A stretch of DNA of 56,948 nucleotides from Aerococcus sp. 1KP-2016. GTDB taxonomy: Bacteria; Bacillota; Bacilli; Lactobacillales; Aerococcaceae. The notes beneath the pieces are model-generated. The model was not told where the DNA came from and did not search any database. It was given only the letters and a program-made list of their open reading frames with translations. Shown piece after piece: positions 20,975 through 30,873 of this stretch; position 1 is the stretch's first letter, and each line of letters begins with the position of its first letter. The position numbers and the translations under genes are program-made. Location of the stretch: contig NZ_NEEY01000009.1 in the NCBI RefSeq assembly GCF_002252085.1, forward strand, positions 1 through 56,948, read 5' to 3'.

Positions 20975-22053
20975 TATTTATCCCCTCCTGCTTGTTTTAC
21001 TTTTCTGTTTTTTAATTTATCTAGTCCATATCTAATGATATAAGAAGAACCGATAAAGAAGATGATGGCAGCAGTAATGACTGATGCTAATTCATCAGGT
21101 ACGCCAGCACGTGTTGGCATAAATGACGCCCCAATGTTTAATAGTCCAAATAATAGTGATGCAAGGAATGTACCTAAAGGAGTACCCATACCAAGTAAAC
21201 CAACAGCAATACCATTGAAACCTTCTGAAGGTAATGAGTTTAGGGTATACAAGTTACCGAAAGTACCAATACCGTGTATTACCCCCGCAAGACCAGCTAA
21301 TGCACCTGAAATAAAAATGGCTAAAACAATATTCTTTTCAGCATTGATCCCCGCATATACTGCAGCATCTTTATTCAAACCAACTGAACGTAATTCAAAA
21401 CCTGTTGTCGTATTTTTCATCACAAAACCATAAAGCAATACCATCGCAATGGCAATGAAAATCCCAATGTTAATACGGGAACCACTCGTAAGCGTTGTTA
21501 ACCAGCCAAGTGCAAGGCTAGCATTGTCGCCAACTTTTTCAGTTTGGTTACCTGTACCTAGTACTTCACGAATTAAATAGTTTGTTGTGTACAGCATGAT
21601 GTAGTTTAACATGATTGTTACAACTACTTCATTTGTACCAAGATATGCTCTTAATACCCCAGCAATTGAAGCATATAAAGCGCCGGCTAAAGTGCCCAAA
21701 ACTAAAATTAAAGGTACCATAATAATGCGAGGAATATCTGGGAATGCTAAGCCGATGGCAACAGATGTTAACCAACCTGCTACTAATTGACCGGAAAGTC
21801 CAATATTAAAGAAACCGGATTGATAAGCAATGTTAAATGCTAAACCAGTTAAGGTTAATACGGTCGCTTGACGTAAAACTTCACCAATAAAATATGGATT
21901 CGTAATTACAGGCATAATCATCGCATTATACGCAGCGATTGGATTGTAGCCAAAGAATAACATGATTAAGGCACCTAGTAGGAAGCCACATAAAATAGAA
22001 ATGATGGGAACACTAATTTTGTCGATAAAACGACTTGATTTAGATTGATTCAA
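20974..22053 (-). CDS. nupB: Nucleoside ABC transporter, permease NupB
   Basis: 359 residues, second permease of the system (YufP-like), with GFFNIGLSGQLVAGWLTS and ELRSVGLNKDAAVYAGI typical of the family. The start codon is TTG at 22053, placed 8 bases after GGAGG and inside the end of nupA (14-base overlap), so translation is coupled. Confidence 0.92.
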   Translation of the reverse strand: MNQSKSSRFIDKISVPIISILCGFLLGALIMLFFGYNPIAAYNAMIMPVITNPYFIGEVLRQATVLTLTGLAFNIAYQSGFFNIGLSGQLVAGWLTSVAIGLAFPDIPRIIMVPLILVLGTLAGALYASIAGVLRAYLGTNEVVVTIMLNYIMLYTTNYLIREVLGTGNQTEKVGDNASLALGWLTTLTSGSRINIGIFIAIAMVLLYGFVMKNTTTGFELRSVGLNKDAAVYAGINAEKNIVLAIFISGALAGLAGVIHGIGTFGNLYTLNSLPSEGFNGIAVGLLGMGTPLGTFLASLLFGLLNIGASFMPTRAGVPDELASVITAAIIFFIGSSYIIRYGLDKLKNRKVKQAGGDK

Positions 22054-23632
22054 CTGGTTTTCCTCCTTCAGTAGTCATATCATGCTCAGGACCAACTTGG
22101 CTTTGAAGACGTGCTTCTGCCAATGGTACGCCCGCCATTAATAAACCTAATTCAGATTCATTGGTTTCATTCGCATTTACAATTGCGATAATTTGACCTT
22201 CATGCATAACAGCAATACGGTCAGAAACGCCCATAATTTCATCTAATTCAAAACTCATCAATAGTACAGCCTTGCCTGCATCGCGGTGTTGAATTAAGCG
22301 GTAGTGCACGAACTCAATTGCACCAACGTCCAAACCACGCGTCGGTTGTGCAGCGATAAGTAAATCAGGATTACGGTCTAATTCACGAGCAATAATCACT
22401 TTTTGTTGGTTACCACCTGACAAATCACCTGCTAAGGCAGCTTCACTGGTGGTACGAACGTCAAATTCTTGAATTAAAGTACGTGCATGTTCTTCAATAA
22501 ATTTATGATTCAACAAACCTCGGCTTGAGAATGGCTTATGATAGTAAGATTGCATTGCCATATTTTCAGCAATACTTAATGGCAAGAATAAACCAAGTTT
22601 TTGACGGTCTTCTGGAATATGGCCTAAACCGGCTTCTGTAATTTTACGCGGTTTTTTATTCGTAACATCTTTGCCACCAAGTTGTACACGACCAGATTCG
22701 ATTTTACGCAATCCTGAAATTGCTTGGATTAATTCAGATTGACCATTACCATCAATACCAGCAATCCCAAGTATTTCCCCACCACGAACGTTAAAGTTTA
22801 CTTTTTTTACAGCATCTAAACCACGAGCTTCTTTAACGACTAAATCTTCTACTTCAAGCACAACATCTTTTAACTGTGGCGCTTGTTTGTTTACTTGGAA
22901 GTTTACATGACGGCCTACCATCATATCCGCAAGTTCTTGTTTACTCACATCAGCGACATTAACAGTTCCGATGGTTTGACCACGACGAATAACTGTACAA
23001 CGGTCTGCTACAGTGGTGATTTCGTCTAACTTATGGGTAATCAAAATAATTGATTTACCTTCAAGCGTCATCGCCTTCATAATATTCATCAATTCATCGA
23101 TTTCTTGAGGCGTTAATACGGCGGTTGGTTCATCAAAGATTAAAATATCAGCTCCTCTATATAAGGCTTTGATAATTTCTACCCTTTGTTGTTGACCAAC
23201 AGAAATATCTTGTACATATGCATCAGGGTTTACAGATAGATGATATTTTTCAGATAATGCCTTAATTTGGTCATTGGCTGCTGCTGAGTCAATATAGCCA
23301 AATTTTGTTGTTTCTTTACCTAAAGTAATATTTTCCGCCACTGTAAAATTATCAATCAACATAAAATGTTGATGAACCATTCCAATACCTAATTTATTTG
23401 CTATTTCAGGTGATGAAATAGCTTCAACTTGGCCATTAACCAGGATTTCACCAGATGTTGGTGATAAAAGCCCTGATAAAATGTTCATTAAAGTAGATTT
23501 CCCCGCACCATTTTCACCTAAAAGTGCGTGAATCTCACCTTTTTTCAAATTAAGATTGATATTGTCATTTGCTTTGTAAGTACCGAAAATCTTTGTGATA
23601 TCGCGCATCTCAATGACATTTTCCGTATGCAT
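22040..23632 (-). CDS. nupA: Nucleoside ABC transporter, ATP-binding protein NupA
   Basis: 530 residues with two ATPase domains in one chain, as in sugar/nucleoside importers. First: GENGAGKST, signature SVGQQQRVEI, DEPTAVLTPQE. Second: GIDGNGQSE in place of Walker A, signature LSGGNQQKVIIARE, and AAQPTRGLDVG in place of Walker B. The second site is degenerate, as in RbsA/MglA. ATG has GAGAGG upstream. A stem-loop separates it from bmpA. Confidence 0.93.
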   Translation of the reverse strand: MHTENVIEMRDITKIFGTYKANDNINLNLKKGEIHALLGENGAGKSTLMNILSGLLSPTSGEILVNGQVEAISSPEIANKLGIGMVHQHFMLIDNFTVAENITLGKETTKFGYIDSAAANDQIKALSEKYHLSVNPDAYVQDISVGQQQRVEIIKALYRGADILIFDEPTAVLTPQEIDELMNIMKAMTLEGKSIILITHKLDEITTVADRCTVIRRGQTIGTVNVADVSKQELADMMVGRHVNFQVNKQAPQLKDVVLEVEDLVVKEARGLDAVKKVNFNVRGGEILGIAGIDGNGQSELIQAISGLRKIESGRVQLGGKDVTNKKPRKITEAGLGHIPEDRQKLGLFLPLSIAENMAMQSYYHKPFSSRGLLNHKFIEEHARTLIQEFDVRTTSEAALAGDLSGGNQQKVIIARELDRNPDLLIAAQPTRGLDVGAIEFVHYRLIQHRDAGKAVLLMSFELDEIMGVSDRIAVMHEGQIIAIVNANETNESELGLLMAGVPLAEARLQSQVGPEHDMTTEGGKPVESI

Positions 23633-23662
23633 AAGTGTAACCTCTCATTTCTAGATATTCAC

Positions 23663-23692
23663 AGAAAAGCGTCAGCCCATTACGACTGACGC
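23663..23692 (-). terminator. Intercistronic stem-loop between bmpA and nupA
   Basis: GCGTCAG and CTGACGC form a 7-base stem followed on the minus strand by TTTTCTG. It lies between the binding-protein gene and the rest of the operon, a usual place for partial termination or mRNA protection. Confidence 0.65.
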
Positions 23693-23719
23693 AACTTTCC
23701 ATTCAATTGTTGTATTCTA

Positions 23720-24796
23720 TTATTCTGACAAAGTTTCAGGAACAGTAATTTCACCATCGATAATTTGTTGTTTAGCTTCTTCGACTTTTGCCCAAGATTC
23801 ATCTGACAAGTTACCTTTAGTTAAATCAACAGTATTGTCTTTCAAACCATATTCTACCAATTTTCCGCCCGGGAATCCATCTTTAATTGTTTGATTTGAA
23901 ATTGCTTGGATAGCTGAACCAGTATTTTTAATAGTTGAAGCTAAAGTGAAGTTACCACCTGACCATTCACCTTCTGCACTTTGATCACGGTCAACACCGA
24001 TAACCCATAGTTGTTCGTCTGGATTCGCTTCTAATCTGTTACGAGCTTCTGTGAAGACACCGTTACCTGATGCACCAGCAGCTGCGTAGATTACATCTGT
24101 GCCGCTTGTGTACATTGCATTTGCAATTTGTTGACCAGTAGCTGCATCACCAAATGATTCAACGTATTGAGCGTCAACTTCGATTGAATCATCAATGAAA
24201 GCTACACCAGCTTTGAAACCAGCTTCAAAACGTTCGATTGTAGGAGTTTGCATACCACCAACGAAACCAACTTTACCTGAAGTAGTATTTTCAGCAGCAG
24301 CAATACCTGCTAAGAAAGCAGCTTCATGATCTTTAAAAGTCATTGATACTACGTTTGGTTCTTCAACAACACCATCGATAAAAGCAAAGTTTTGGTCTGG
24401 ATTAGCTGGCGCTACTTCGGCAACTGTATCAGCTAACATAAAGCCCATAGCGAAGATGATGTCGTAACCATCAGCAATTGCAGTGTTAAAGTTTGGTACG
24501 AAGTCAGCAGAATCATCTGATTGGTAGTATTGAACTTTATTACCAGTTTCTTCATTCCAAGCTTGCATACCTTCCCAAGCAGATTGGTTAAATGAACGGT
24601 CGTCAACGCCACCTTCATCAGTTACCATTGCAATGCCGTATTCACCAGTTGCTGATGAAGTACTTTCAGAACCACTAGCAGTTGAAGAAGTAGATTCTGA
24701 AGTTGTGCTAGATGAACCAGCATCTTGACCTTGACAAGCAGCTAAAGCAAATACAGAAGCACCTAATAAAGCAATTGTTTTAAATTTTGATGACAT
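23720..24796 (-). CDS. bmpA: BMP family nucleoside-binding lipoprotein
   Basis: 358 residues. Signal peptide with lipobox ALAAC (cysteine at about residue 20), then a Ser/Thr-rich linker (about 21-50) that tethers the protein to the membrane, then a Bmp domain (PF02608): YGIAMVTDEGGVDDRSFNQSAW, DVIYAAAGASGNGVF, WVIGVDRDQS. It delivers nucleosides to NupBC. Strong ribosome binding site GGGAGG. The upstream region carries PurR-box-like sequences. Confidence 0.94.
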   Translation of the reverse strand: MSSKFKTIALLGASVFALAACQGQDAGSSSTTSESTSSTASGSESTSSATGEYGIAMVTDEGGVDDRSFNQSAWEGMQAWNEETGNKVQYYQSDDSADFVPNFNTAIADGYDIIFAMGFMLADTVAEVAPANPDQNFAFIDGVVEEPNVVSMTFKDHEAAFLAGIAAAENTTSGKVGFVGGMQTPTIERFEAGFKAGVAFIDDSIEVDAQYVESFGDAATGQQIANAMYTSGTDVIYAAAGASGNGVFTEARNRLEANPDEQLWVIGVDRDQSAEGEWSGGNFTLASTIKNTGSAIQAISNQTIKDGFPGGKLVEYGLKDNTVDLTKGNLSDESWAKVEEAKQQIIDGEITVPETLSE

Positions 24797-24906
24797 GAAA
24801 TTTTTCCTCCCGAATGCGAATGTTAGTTTGTAAATTGAATGTTATCGTTCGCTTATTACATTGATAATGTTACTCGATTCTCTCAGAATTGTAAAGACAA
24901 ATTTAC

Positions 24907-24985
24907 AGACATGTTCGTGTTCTTTTCAATAATTGCTATTTTAGTTATTTTATAGGCTGTTTTAATGAAAAATCACGAACAATAT
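24907..24985. promoter_or_regulatory. Possible PurR box pair upstream of bmpA
   Basis: Two CGAACA cores lie in the leader or promoter zone: ACACGAACATGT on the minus strand (about 24911-24922) and TCACGAACAATAT on the plus strand (about 24972-24984). They are divergently oriented and some 50 bases apart. The match to the PurR box core (CGAACAAT) is partial; function is inferred from the nucleoside transporter downstream. Confidence 0.25.
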
Positions 24986-25066
24986 TGGTATTTTTGTAAA
25001 AACCACTTAAATTTGTTTCAAAAAAATACCTCCTATTTACAAATATAGAAGATATTTTACATTTAT

Positions 25067-25583
25067 TTAATTATTTGTAGATACTGAACCAACCACTTCA
25101 TTATGGTTTACTTGACCAGAAGCAGTTAATGAAAGGTTTGAAGTACCTTCTAAGTTAGTAAAGACAACTACAATTGATTTACCTTTACCCGCAGTTTCTA
25201 ATTGAGTTAGATCAACGTTAGCAATTAATGAGTTCTCTTCAACACGGTCTCCTTCAGAAACCTTAACATCGAAAGGTGCACCATCTAATTCAACAGTATC
25301 GATACCCATATGTACTAAAACTTCTACATCTTCATCAGTTTTGATATAGATTGCATGTTTAGTAGGGAAAATACTCATAACGGTACCCGCAACAGGTGTA
25401 AATACTTCACTAGTTACAGGTTCAATGGCATAACCATTACCCATATTTTTGAGAAAATACAGGATCATCTACTTGATCAATTGTTTTGAATTCACCTGTA
25501 GCAGGAGCAAATAAAACTTCACTTGAAGTTGCATTTTGCTGAGCTATTTGTTTGTTTTTGTCTTTCTTGAAAAAATTAAACAT
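25067..25583 (-). CDS. crr: PTS glucose-type EIIA protein (apparent frameshift near 25450)
   Basis: Single-domain IIA-Glc protein that passes phosphate from HPr to a sugar permease. N-terminal part MFNFFKKDKNKQIA..., FAPATGEFKTIDQVDDPVFSQ. The second part has GNGYAIEPVTSEVFTPVAGTV, TKHAIYIK and the phosphorylated histidine in VLVHMGIDTVELDG. Start at 25583 with AAGGAGCC upstream. The frames differ by +1 or -2 in the A-run region near 25445-25452. Removing an A gives a chain one residue short of the family pattern (SQNMGNG), so two missing bases (SQKxMGNG) fit better. Total about 172 residues. No membrane EIIBC is next to it. Confidence 0.87.
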
Positions 25584-25788
25584 AATTTTTGGCTCCTTAT
25601 ATATTTCTTTAGCTATCACTATGCCTAAATCATACCATATTCATAAATATAATGAAACGAAATCCCAAAGGCTTTTATACTTTGAAAATATAAAGGTCTT
25701 CTTAAATTTCCTATGTTTTTTTGTTTTATTATCGTCTTTCATTTATACTTAATTGGTAATTATTTATTTAATGAAGGGATATTGATAT

Positions 25789-26613
25789 ATGTTAGATACA
25801 TTAAAAGTTATCTTATTCGGGATTGTCGAAGGTATCACTGAATGGTTACCCATTTCTTCAACTGGTCATATGATTCTATTAGAAGAATTTATTACTTTAG
25901 ACGTCCGCCAAGAATTTTGGGATATTTTCCTAGTTGTCATTCAATTAGGTGCGATTCTTGCCGTGGTTTGGTTAAATTTTAACCAATTAAACCCTTTTGC
26001 ACCTAGTAAATCAAAAGAAGAGAAATCTGAAACATGGATGACATGGGTTAAAGTAATTGTTGGTTGTTTACCTGCAGCCGTTCTAGGTTTGTTACTAGAT
26101 GATTGGATGGAAGCTAATTTAATGAATTGGTTCATCGTTGCAATCATGTTAATTCTTTACGGTATTTGGTTCATTTGGATTGAAAACCGTCATCAAAATG
26201 TGCAACCGCGTATTAACAGCCTGGCTGAAATGTCATATATGGATGCATTGAAAATTGGTATGTTCCAAGTACTATCGTTGGTGCCAGGAACTTCTAGATC
26301 AGGTTCTACAATTTTAGGTGCTACTATTGTAGGTACATCTCGTCCCCTAGCCGCAAACTTTTCATTCTTTATGTCTATTCCTATTATGTTTGGTGCTTCT
26401 GCCTTAAAACTTGTGAAAGCTTTCTTAGACGGTTTCCAATTTACGGCTAGTGAGGTTTGGTTATTATTAGTTGGTATGATTGTAGCCTTTGCCGTATCTG
26501 TACTAACCATTAAATTGTTCTTGAAATACATTAAAACAAATGACTTCAAGGTATTTGGATGGTACCGCATCGTTTTAGGTATCATTGTGATTCTTTATTT
26601 CCTATTATTCTAA
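25789..26613 (+). CDS. uppP: Undecaprenyl-diphosphatase UppP (BacA)
   Basis: 274 residues, polytopic. Recycles undecaprenyl pyrophosphate to the monophosphate carrier for cell-wall precursors; loss or overproduction alters bacitracin tolerance. Motif 1 [19 protein letters not shown] (catalytic Glu/Ser/His) and motif 2 [15 protein letters not shown] are both intact. Start with AGGGAT upstream. It ends in a terminator shared with the aspartate kinase gene. Confidence 0.97.
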   Translation: MLDTLKVILFGIVEGITEWLPISSTGHMILLEEFITLDVRQEFWDIFLVVIQLGAILAVVWLNFNQLNPFAPSKSKEEKSETWMTWVKVIVGCLPAAVLGLLLDDWMEANLMNWFIVAIMLILYGIWFIWIENRHQNVQPRINSLAEMSYMDALKIGMFQVLSLVPGTSRSGSTILGATIVGTSRPLAANFSFFMSIPIMFGASALKLVKAFLDGFQFTASEVWLLLVGMIVAFAVSVLTIKLFLKYIKTNDFKVFGWYRIVLGIIVILYFLLF

Positions 26614-26648
26614 GGATTTAACATAATCAGGAAAATGACACACATTTT

Positions 26649-26690
26649 AAAAGCCACAAGGAAATTCTAAAATTTCCTTGTGGCTTTTTT
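26649..26690. terminator. Bidirectional terminator between uppP and the aspartate kinase gene
   Basis: AAAAGCCACAAGGAAATT pairs with AATTTCCTTGTGGCTTTT around a few bases, flanked by A and T runs. It closes two converging genes. Confidence 0.95.
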
Positions 26691-26695
26691 ATTTA

Positions 26696-28054
26696 TTATT
26701 GATGAAAAAACTCGTTGTATATGGCACGGACTGCATCATTTTCGCGTTCCTCCACAATACCAAACATAACTGAAATTTCAGATGAACCTTGGTTAATCAT
26801 TTCCAAGTTGATACCTGCTTCAGACAAGGCTTTGGTTGCGCGCGCTGTGTTCCCAATATTTTCAATCATGCCTTCGCCTACAATCATTAATAAACTCAAA
26901 TTATCGCGTTTTTCAATGGCATCTGCTGCTGTTTCAGCTTTGATTTCAACAACCATTTGTTCAAATTCGCTCTTAGATAAAGCATCTTCTTTGAAAATAA
27001 CATCAATATCATCGATACCAGATACAATATGTTCAAAAGAAACGTTGTATTTTTCCAAAACAGAAAGCACGCGCCGTACGAATCCGACCTCGCGGTTCAT
27101 CATGTATTTTTGAATATACACACTAGCAAAACCACTAGTAGATGCGATTCCTGAAATTGGTAGGTTATTTTTTGGTCGTGTACGCGTAATCAACGTACCT
27201 GGTGCTTGAGGTTCATTTGTATTTTTAATGGCCACTGGTATATTCGCAATAAAAGCGGGTTGCAAGGCTTCATCATGGAATACAGAAAATCCTGCATATG
27301 AAAGTTCACGCATTTCTGAATAAGTTAATTGTTCAATTGATACAGGATCATGTACAACCCCAGGATTAGCAACATAAATAGAAGAAACATCAGTGAAGTT
27401 CTCATATGTATCTGCTTTGACACCGTTCGCAACAATAGCTCCAGTAATATCAGAACCTCCACGCGAGAAGGTAACTAATTTTCCGGATTTAGTATAACCA
27501 AAGAAGCCAGGAATCACAACAACCCCTTCATGCGAACGCAATTTATATAGATTTTGGTAGGATTCAGGCAAAACACGAGCATGGCCAGGATTGTCTGACA
27601 AATACAAGCCAGCATCTTGAGGATTCATGTAGACTGCATCTAAACCTTGTTCAGAAAAGTATGTCGCAATCAATTGTGCATTCGCATCTTCACCAAAAGC
27701 TTTAACAGCATCTGTAAAATAAGCCGTATTTTCATAACGGTCATCATTAATGACCTGATTTAATTGTTTAGATAATTTTTCTACAATGGCTAAATCCATA
27801 TGTAGACCTTCTGCAGTATCTCTGAAACGATCAATAATCTTGTTAAAAGTAGCTGAAGCGTTGTCACTATCACGCAAAGTTTCTGCAGCTAAGTCAATCA
27901 ACAAATCAGTCACTTTAATGTCGGACTTATCACGTTTCCCCGGTGCAGATACAATGACAAATTTTCTACTTGTATCCTCTACGACAATATTTTTTACTTT
28001 TTCCAACTGTTCAGCAGATGCTACTGAAGATCCACCAAATTTGATTACTTTCAT
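26696..28054 (-). CDS. Aspartate kinase
   Basis: 452 residues. First step of the aspartate pathway (lysine, threonine, methionine, diaminopimelate). The kinase domain starts with MKVIKFGGSS and has VTFSRGGSDITGAI. Two C-terminal ACT regions (from about residue 310; LSLLMIVGEGMIENIGNTARATKAL in the second) suggest allosteric control by an end product. It is a single gene with its own start and no other pathway gene nearby. I see no lysine riboswitch in the 135 bases upstream. The ribosome binding site is weak (GATGAAAAG). Confidence 0.95.
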   Translation of the reverse strand: MKVIKFGGSSVASAEQLEKVKNIVVEDTSRKFVIVSAPGKRDKSDIKVTDLLIDLAAETLRDSDNASATFNKIIDRFRDTAEGLHMDLAIVEKLSKQLNQVINDDRYENTAYFTDAVKAFGEDANAQLIATYFSEQGLDAVYMNPQDAGLYLSDNPGHARVLPESYQNLYKLRSHEGVVVIPGFFGYTKSGKLVTFSRGGSDITGAIVANGVKADTYENFTDVSSIYVANPGVVHDPVSIEQLTYSEMRELSYAGFSVFHDEALQPAFIANIPVAIKNTNEPQAPGTLITRTRPKNNLPISGIASTSGFASVYIQKYMMNREVGFVRRVLSVLEKYNVSFEHIVSGIDDIDVIFKEDALSKSEFEQMVVEIKAETAADAIEKRDNLSLLMIVGEGMIENIGNTARATKALSEAGINLEMINQGSSEISVMFGIVEERENDAVRAIYNEFFHQ

Positions 28055-28128
28055 CTTTTCATCTCATTCCAATCCAATCTTAATCTAACTAATCGTTAGC
28101 TTATCATAAATAGCGCCTCTACATCAAT

Positions 28129-28164
28129 AGAAAAATGCCACAACACCTACTAGTGTTACGGCAT
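28129..28164 (-). terminator. Terminator of the glycogen operon
   Basis: On the minus strand ATGCCGTAACAC pairs with GTGTTGTGGCAT apart from two central bases, then TTTTTC. It lies 29 bases past the glgA stop. Confidence 0.88.
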
Positions 28165-28192
28165 AACTTAAAATATGACATAGCATGTTACA

Positions 28193-29632
28193 TTAATCGA
28201 CTAATCCTTCATATAAGTTGATATATTCCTTTGCAGGCTCTGTCCATGAAAAATCAGTAGCCATAGCCTGTTGGATTAATTGATACCAAGCATCAGGATT
28301 GCTTTCATATACATCAAGTGCATAATGAATAGTTTGAATAAATGTATCTCCATTAAAGATGTTGAAGCTGAAACCATTACCTTCACCAGTATATTGGTTA
28401 TAAGGTTGAACAGTATCAGACAATCCGCCTGTTTCATGCACGATTGGTAAAGTACCATAACGCATTGAAATCATTTGGGATAGGCCACAAGGTTCAAATG
28501 CACTAGGCATTAGAAACATATCGGCACTTGCATATATTTGTTGGGCTAATTCAACATCAAAATCAATATAAGCACAGAATTGACCAGCATATTTCCATTC
28601 AAAATAGCGGAAGGAATTTTCAAATTGGGCTTCACCCGTACCTAACACAACAACTTGAACATTACGACTATTCAATAATTCTTCAGCTTTTTCTTGAAGT
28701 AATTGCATACCCTTTTGATCAGTTAGTCTAGTAACAACACCCAGTAAAGCAACATCTGGATCAACTTTCAATCCAACTCGTTCTTGAAGTGCCATCTTGT
28801 TGGCTTTTTTTGCTTCAATCACATTTGATGCATCGTAGTTAACTGTAATAGCCGGGTCCGTTGCTGGATTATTCTGATCATAATCTATTCCATTGATAAT
28901 GCCTGACAACTTCCAATTATTGTATCGCAACTCGCCATCTAATTTCTCACCGAATTCAGGTGTTTGAATTTCTCGGGCATAATTAGGACTTACAGTTGTC
29001 ACACGGTCAGAGAAATTAATGCCGCCTTTTAGATAATTTACTTGTCCTTCTTTTTCAACACCATTTACATGGTATAAAGACATAGTGGTATTAAAAATAT
29101 GGCTTAACGCATCTGGATTTTGCCAACCTTGGAAACGAATATTATGGATAGTTAATACTTTACGTATATTTTTATAGGCTTCAACCCAATGGTAACGATC
29201 TACTAGTAAGGCTGGAATCATCGCTGCTTGCCAGTCATTCACATGGATAATATCGGGTATGAAATCAATTTTTTCCATCATTTCGATCACAGCTATATCA
29301 AAGAAGCCGAATCGTTCGCCGTCATCCCCTTGACCATACAATTGATCACGGTCAAAGTAAGCTAGATTATCTACAAAATAATATTGCATATTATCTAATA
29401 CTAAAGTTTTAATACCTACATAGGCTGTTTTATAGCCTAATTCAACACGAAAACTCGTAAGGTCTGTTAACTGTTCTTCAAATTTTTGAGGCATTTGAGT
29501 GTAATATGGTAATACGACACGAATATCAATCCCTTGTTTACGTAACTCTTTTGGCAAAGCATACGCTACGTCACCTAGTCCACCCGTTTTGAAGAACGGC
29601 GCACCTTCTGCGGCTACAAATAATACTTTCAT
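28193..29632 (-). CDS. glgA: Glycogen synthase (ADP-glucose)
   Basis: 479 residues from ATG 29632 (GGAAGGATGATGAA upstream); a longer reading adds 10 residues without support. GT5 family: the ADP-glucose-binding KTGGLGDV motif at about residues 15-22, and FEPCGLSQMISMRYGTLPIVHETGGL near the C-terminus, where the retaining glucosyltransferase residues lie. Elongates alpha-1,4-glucan. Last gene of the unit NPP-glgB-glgC-glgD-glgA. Confidence 0.97.
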   Translation of the reverse strand: MKVLFVAAEGAPFFKTGGLGDVAYALPKELRKQGIDIRVVLPYYTQMPQKFEEQLTDLTSFRVELGYKTAYVGIKTLVLDNMQYYFVDNLAYFDRDQLYGQGDDGERFGFFDIAVIEMMEKIDFIPDIIHVNDWQAAMIPALLVDRYHWVEAYKNIRKVLTIHNIRFQGWQNPDALSHIFNTTMSLYHVNGVEKEGQVNYLKGGINFSDRVTTVSPNYAREIQTPEFGEKLDGELRYNNWKLSGIINGIDYDQNNPATDPAITVNYDASNVIEAKKANKMALQERVGLKVDPDVALLGVVTRLTDQKGMQLLQEKAEELLNSRNVQVVVLGTGEAQFENSFRYFEWKYAGQFCAYIDFDVELAQQIYASADMFLMPSAFEPCGLSQMISMRYGTLPIVHETGGLSDTVQPYNQYTGEGNGFSFNIFNGDTFIQTIHYALDVYESNPDAWYQLIQQAMATDFSWTEPAKEYINLYEGLVD

Positions 29633-29678
29633 TTCATCATCCTTCCATGCTGCAAATAACATTTTTTACGAATGAGAT

Positions 29679-30872
29679 TTAACGCGCAGCCTTAAATTTA
29701 TATGTTGCATTTTGGTAAGTATCGTCAGATGCCGCAATATATGACCCTTTTGGGATTACAATTGGATCATCTTGCGTTCCGATGATAATCGCACCTGGTT
29801 CAACTTCAACAGATTTATCTAAGATAGCATATTGAACTGTTGCACCTTTACCAATTTTTGCACCTTGATAAATAATTGAATGATCTACTTTTGCATTTGG
29901 TGCAACTTCAACGTTTCGGAAAATATGTGATTGCGCAACTTCACCATAGATTTGGCAGCCCGTACCAATTTGAGCATTAATGACATTAGCATGGTCTCCA
30001 TAATAAGTTGGCGAACCATTATGTGCTTTCGTAATAATTGGTTGCTCATCTTGGAATAATTGGGTGAAATATTCACCATTTAACATTTGCATACTTACAT
30101 CGTAGTAAGATTTGATTGAATCAATATTGCCAACATACCCTTCATATTGATAGCCTTCAGCACGGTAGTCGCCCATATATTCAACAATCACTTCATCAAG
30201 TTCTTTGTAGAAGTTATCTTCTTCCGCTTTTTCAATCATTTCTAATAATTTTTCAGTACGAATTAAGGTCATGTTCAAATCATACTTTACAGTTGCTTGG
30301 TTGATTGGTGTTACACCCTCTTTAGTAATGCGGTCAACACAACCATCTTCAGCAAAGTGAATAATAGATTCATTTGGATGATATTCGATTAACTCACGAG
30401 GAACTTGTGCATAAACGCGGGTTAAATCAGACTCACAACGGTCCATTTGATGCATCACTTCATCAAGGTGGACATTTGCGACAATTTTAGCGCCTGATAC
30501 GAATACGTATTGTGCGTTTGAACGTTCGATGAATAAACGATGATCATCATAGAATGGGCCTTTACGACTCGCTGCTTCATATAAAGCACGTTTGTGATTC
30601 ATTTGAGAAAAAGTGAAAATCCCACCTGTATAAGAGTCAAAATTCCATGCTTTACCAGAACGAATATGGTCATATACAGAACGACCAGTTTCAGCCATGA
30701 ATAAAGCTACCGTACGAATACCAGCATTTGCTAACGTTGATAGATAAAAATCTAAGATACGGTAACGACATGCGAAAGGTAAGTTGGCGATTGAACGATT
30801 TTCAGTTAATGGCATTAAAGCTTCTGGCGATTTATCTAAGTTTAAAATTGCTGTAACTTTATTTTGGAACAT
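29679..30872 (-). CDS. glgD: GlgD subunit of glucose-1-phosphate adenylyltransferase
   Basis: 397 residues. Paralogue of GlgC with a degenerate active site: the N-terminal GGxGTRL loop is replaced by LNLDKSPEALMPLTENRSIA. The C-terminal left-handed beta-helix repeats (GAKIGKGATVQYAILDKSVEV) are kept. In Firmicutes GlgC and GlgD form a mixed enzyme in which GlgD tunes activity. It starts 1 base after the glgC stop with AGGGGGT upstream. Confidence 0.95.
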   Translation of the reverse strand: MFQNKVTAILNLDKSPEALMPLTENRSIANLPFACRYRILDFYLSTLANAGIRTVALFMAETGRSVYDHIRSGKAWNFDSYTGGIFTFSQMNHKRALYEAASRKGPFYDDHRLFIERSNAQYVFVSGAKIVANVHLDEVMHQMDRCESDLTRVYAQVPRELIEYHPNESIIHFAEDGCVDRITKEGVTPINQATVKYDLNMTLIRTEKLLEMIEKAEEDNFYKELDEVIVEYMGDYRAEGYQYEGYVGNIDSIKSYYDVSMQMLNGEYFTQLFQDEQPIITKAHNGSPTYYGDHANVINAQIGTGCQIYGEVAQSHIFRNVEVAPNAKVDHSIIYQGAKIGKGATVQYAILDKSVEVEPGAIIIGTQDDPIVIPKGSYIAASDDTYQNATYKFKAAR

Positions 30873-30873
30873 C

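Noticed and set aside
28055-28190. Lysine riboswitch before the aspartate kinase gene
   Set aside because: The gap is only about 135 bases, partly used by the glgA terminator, and holds none of the conserved L-box stems.
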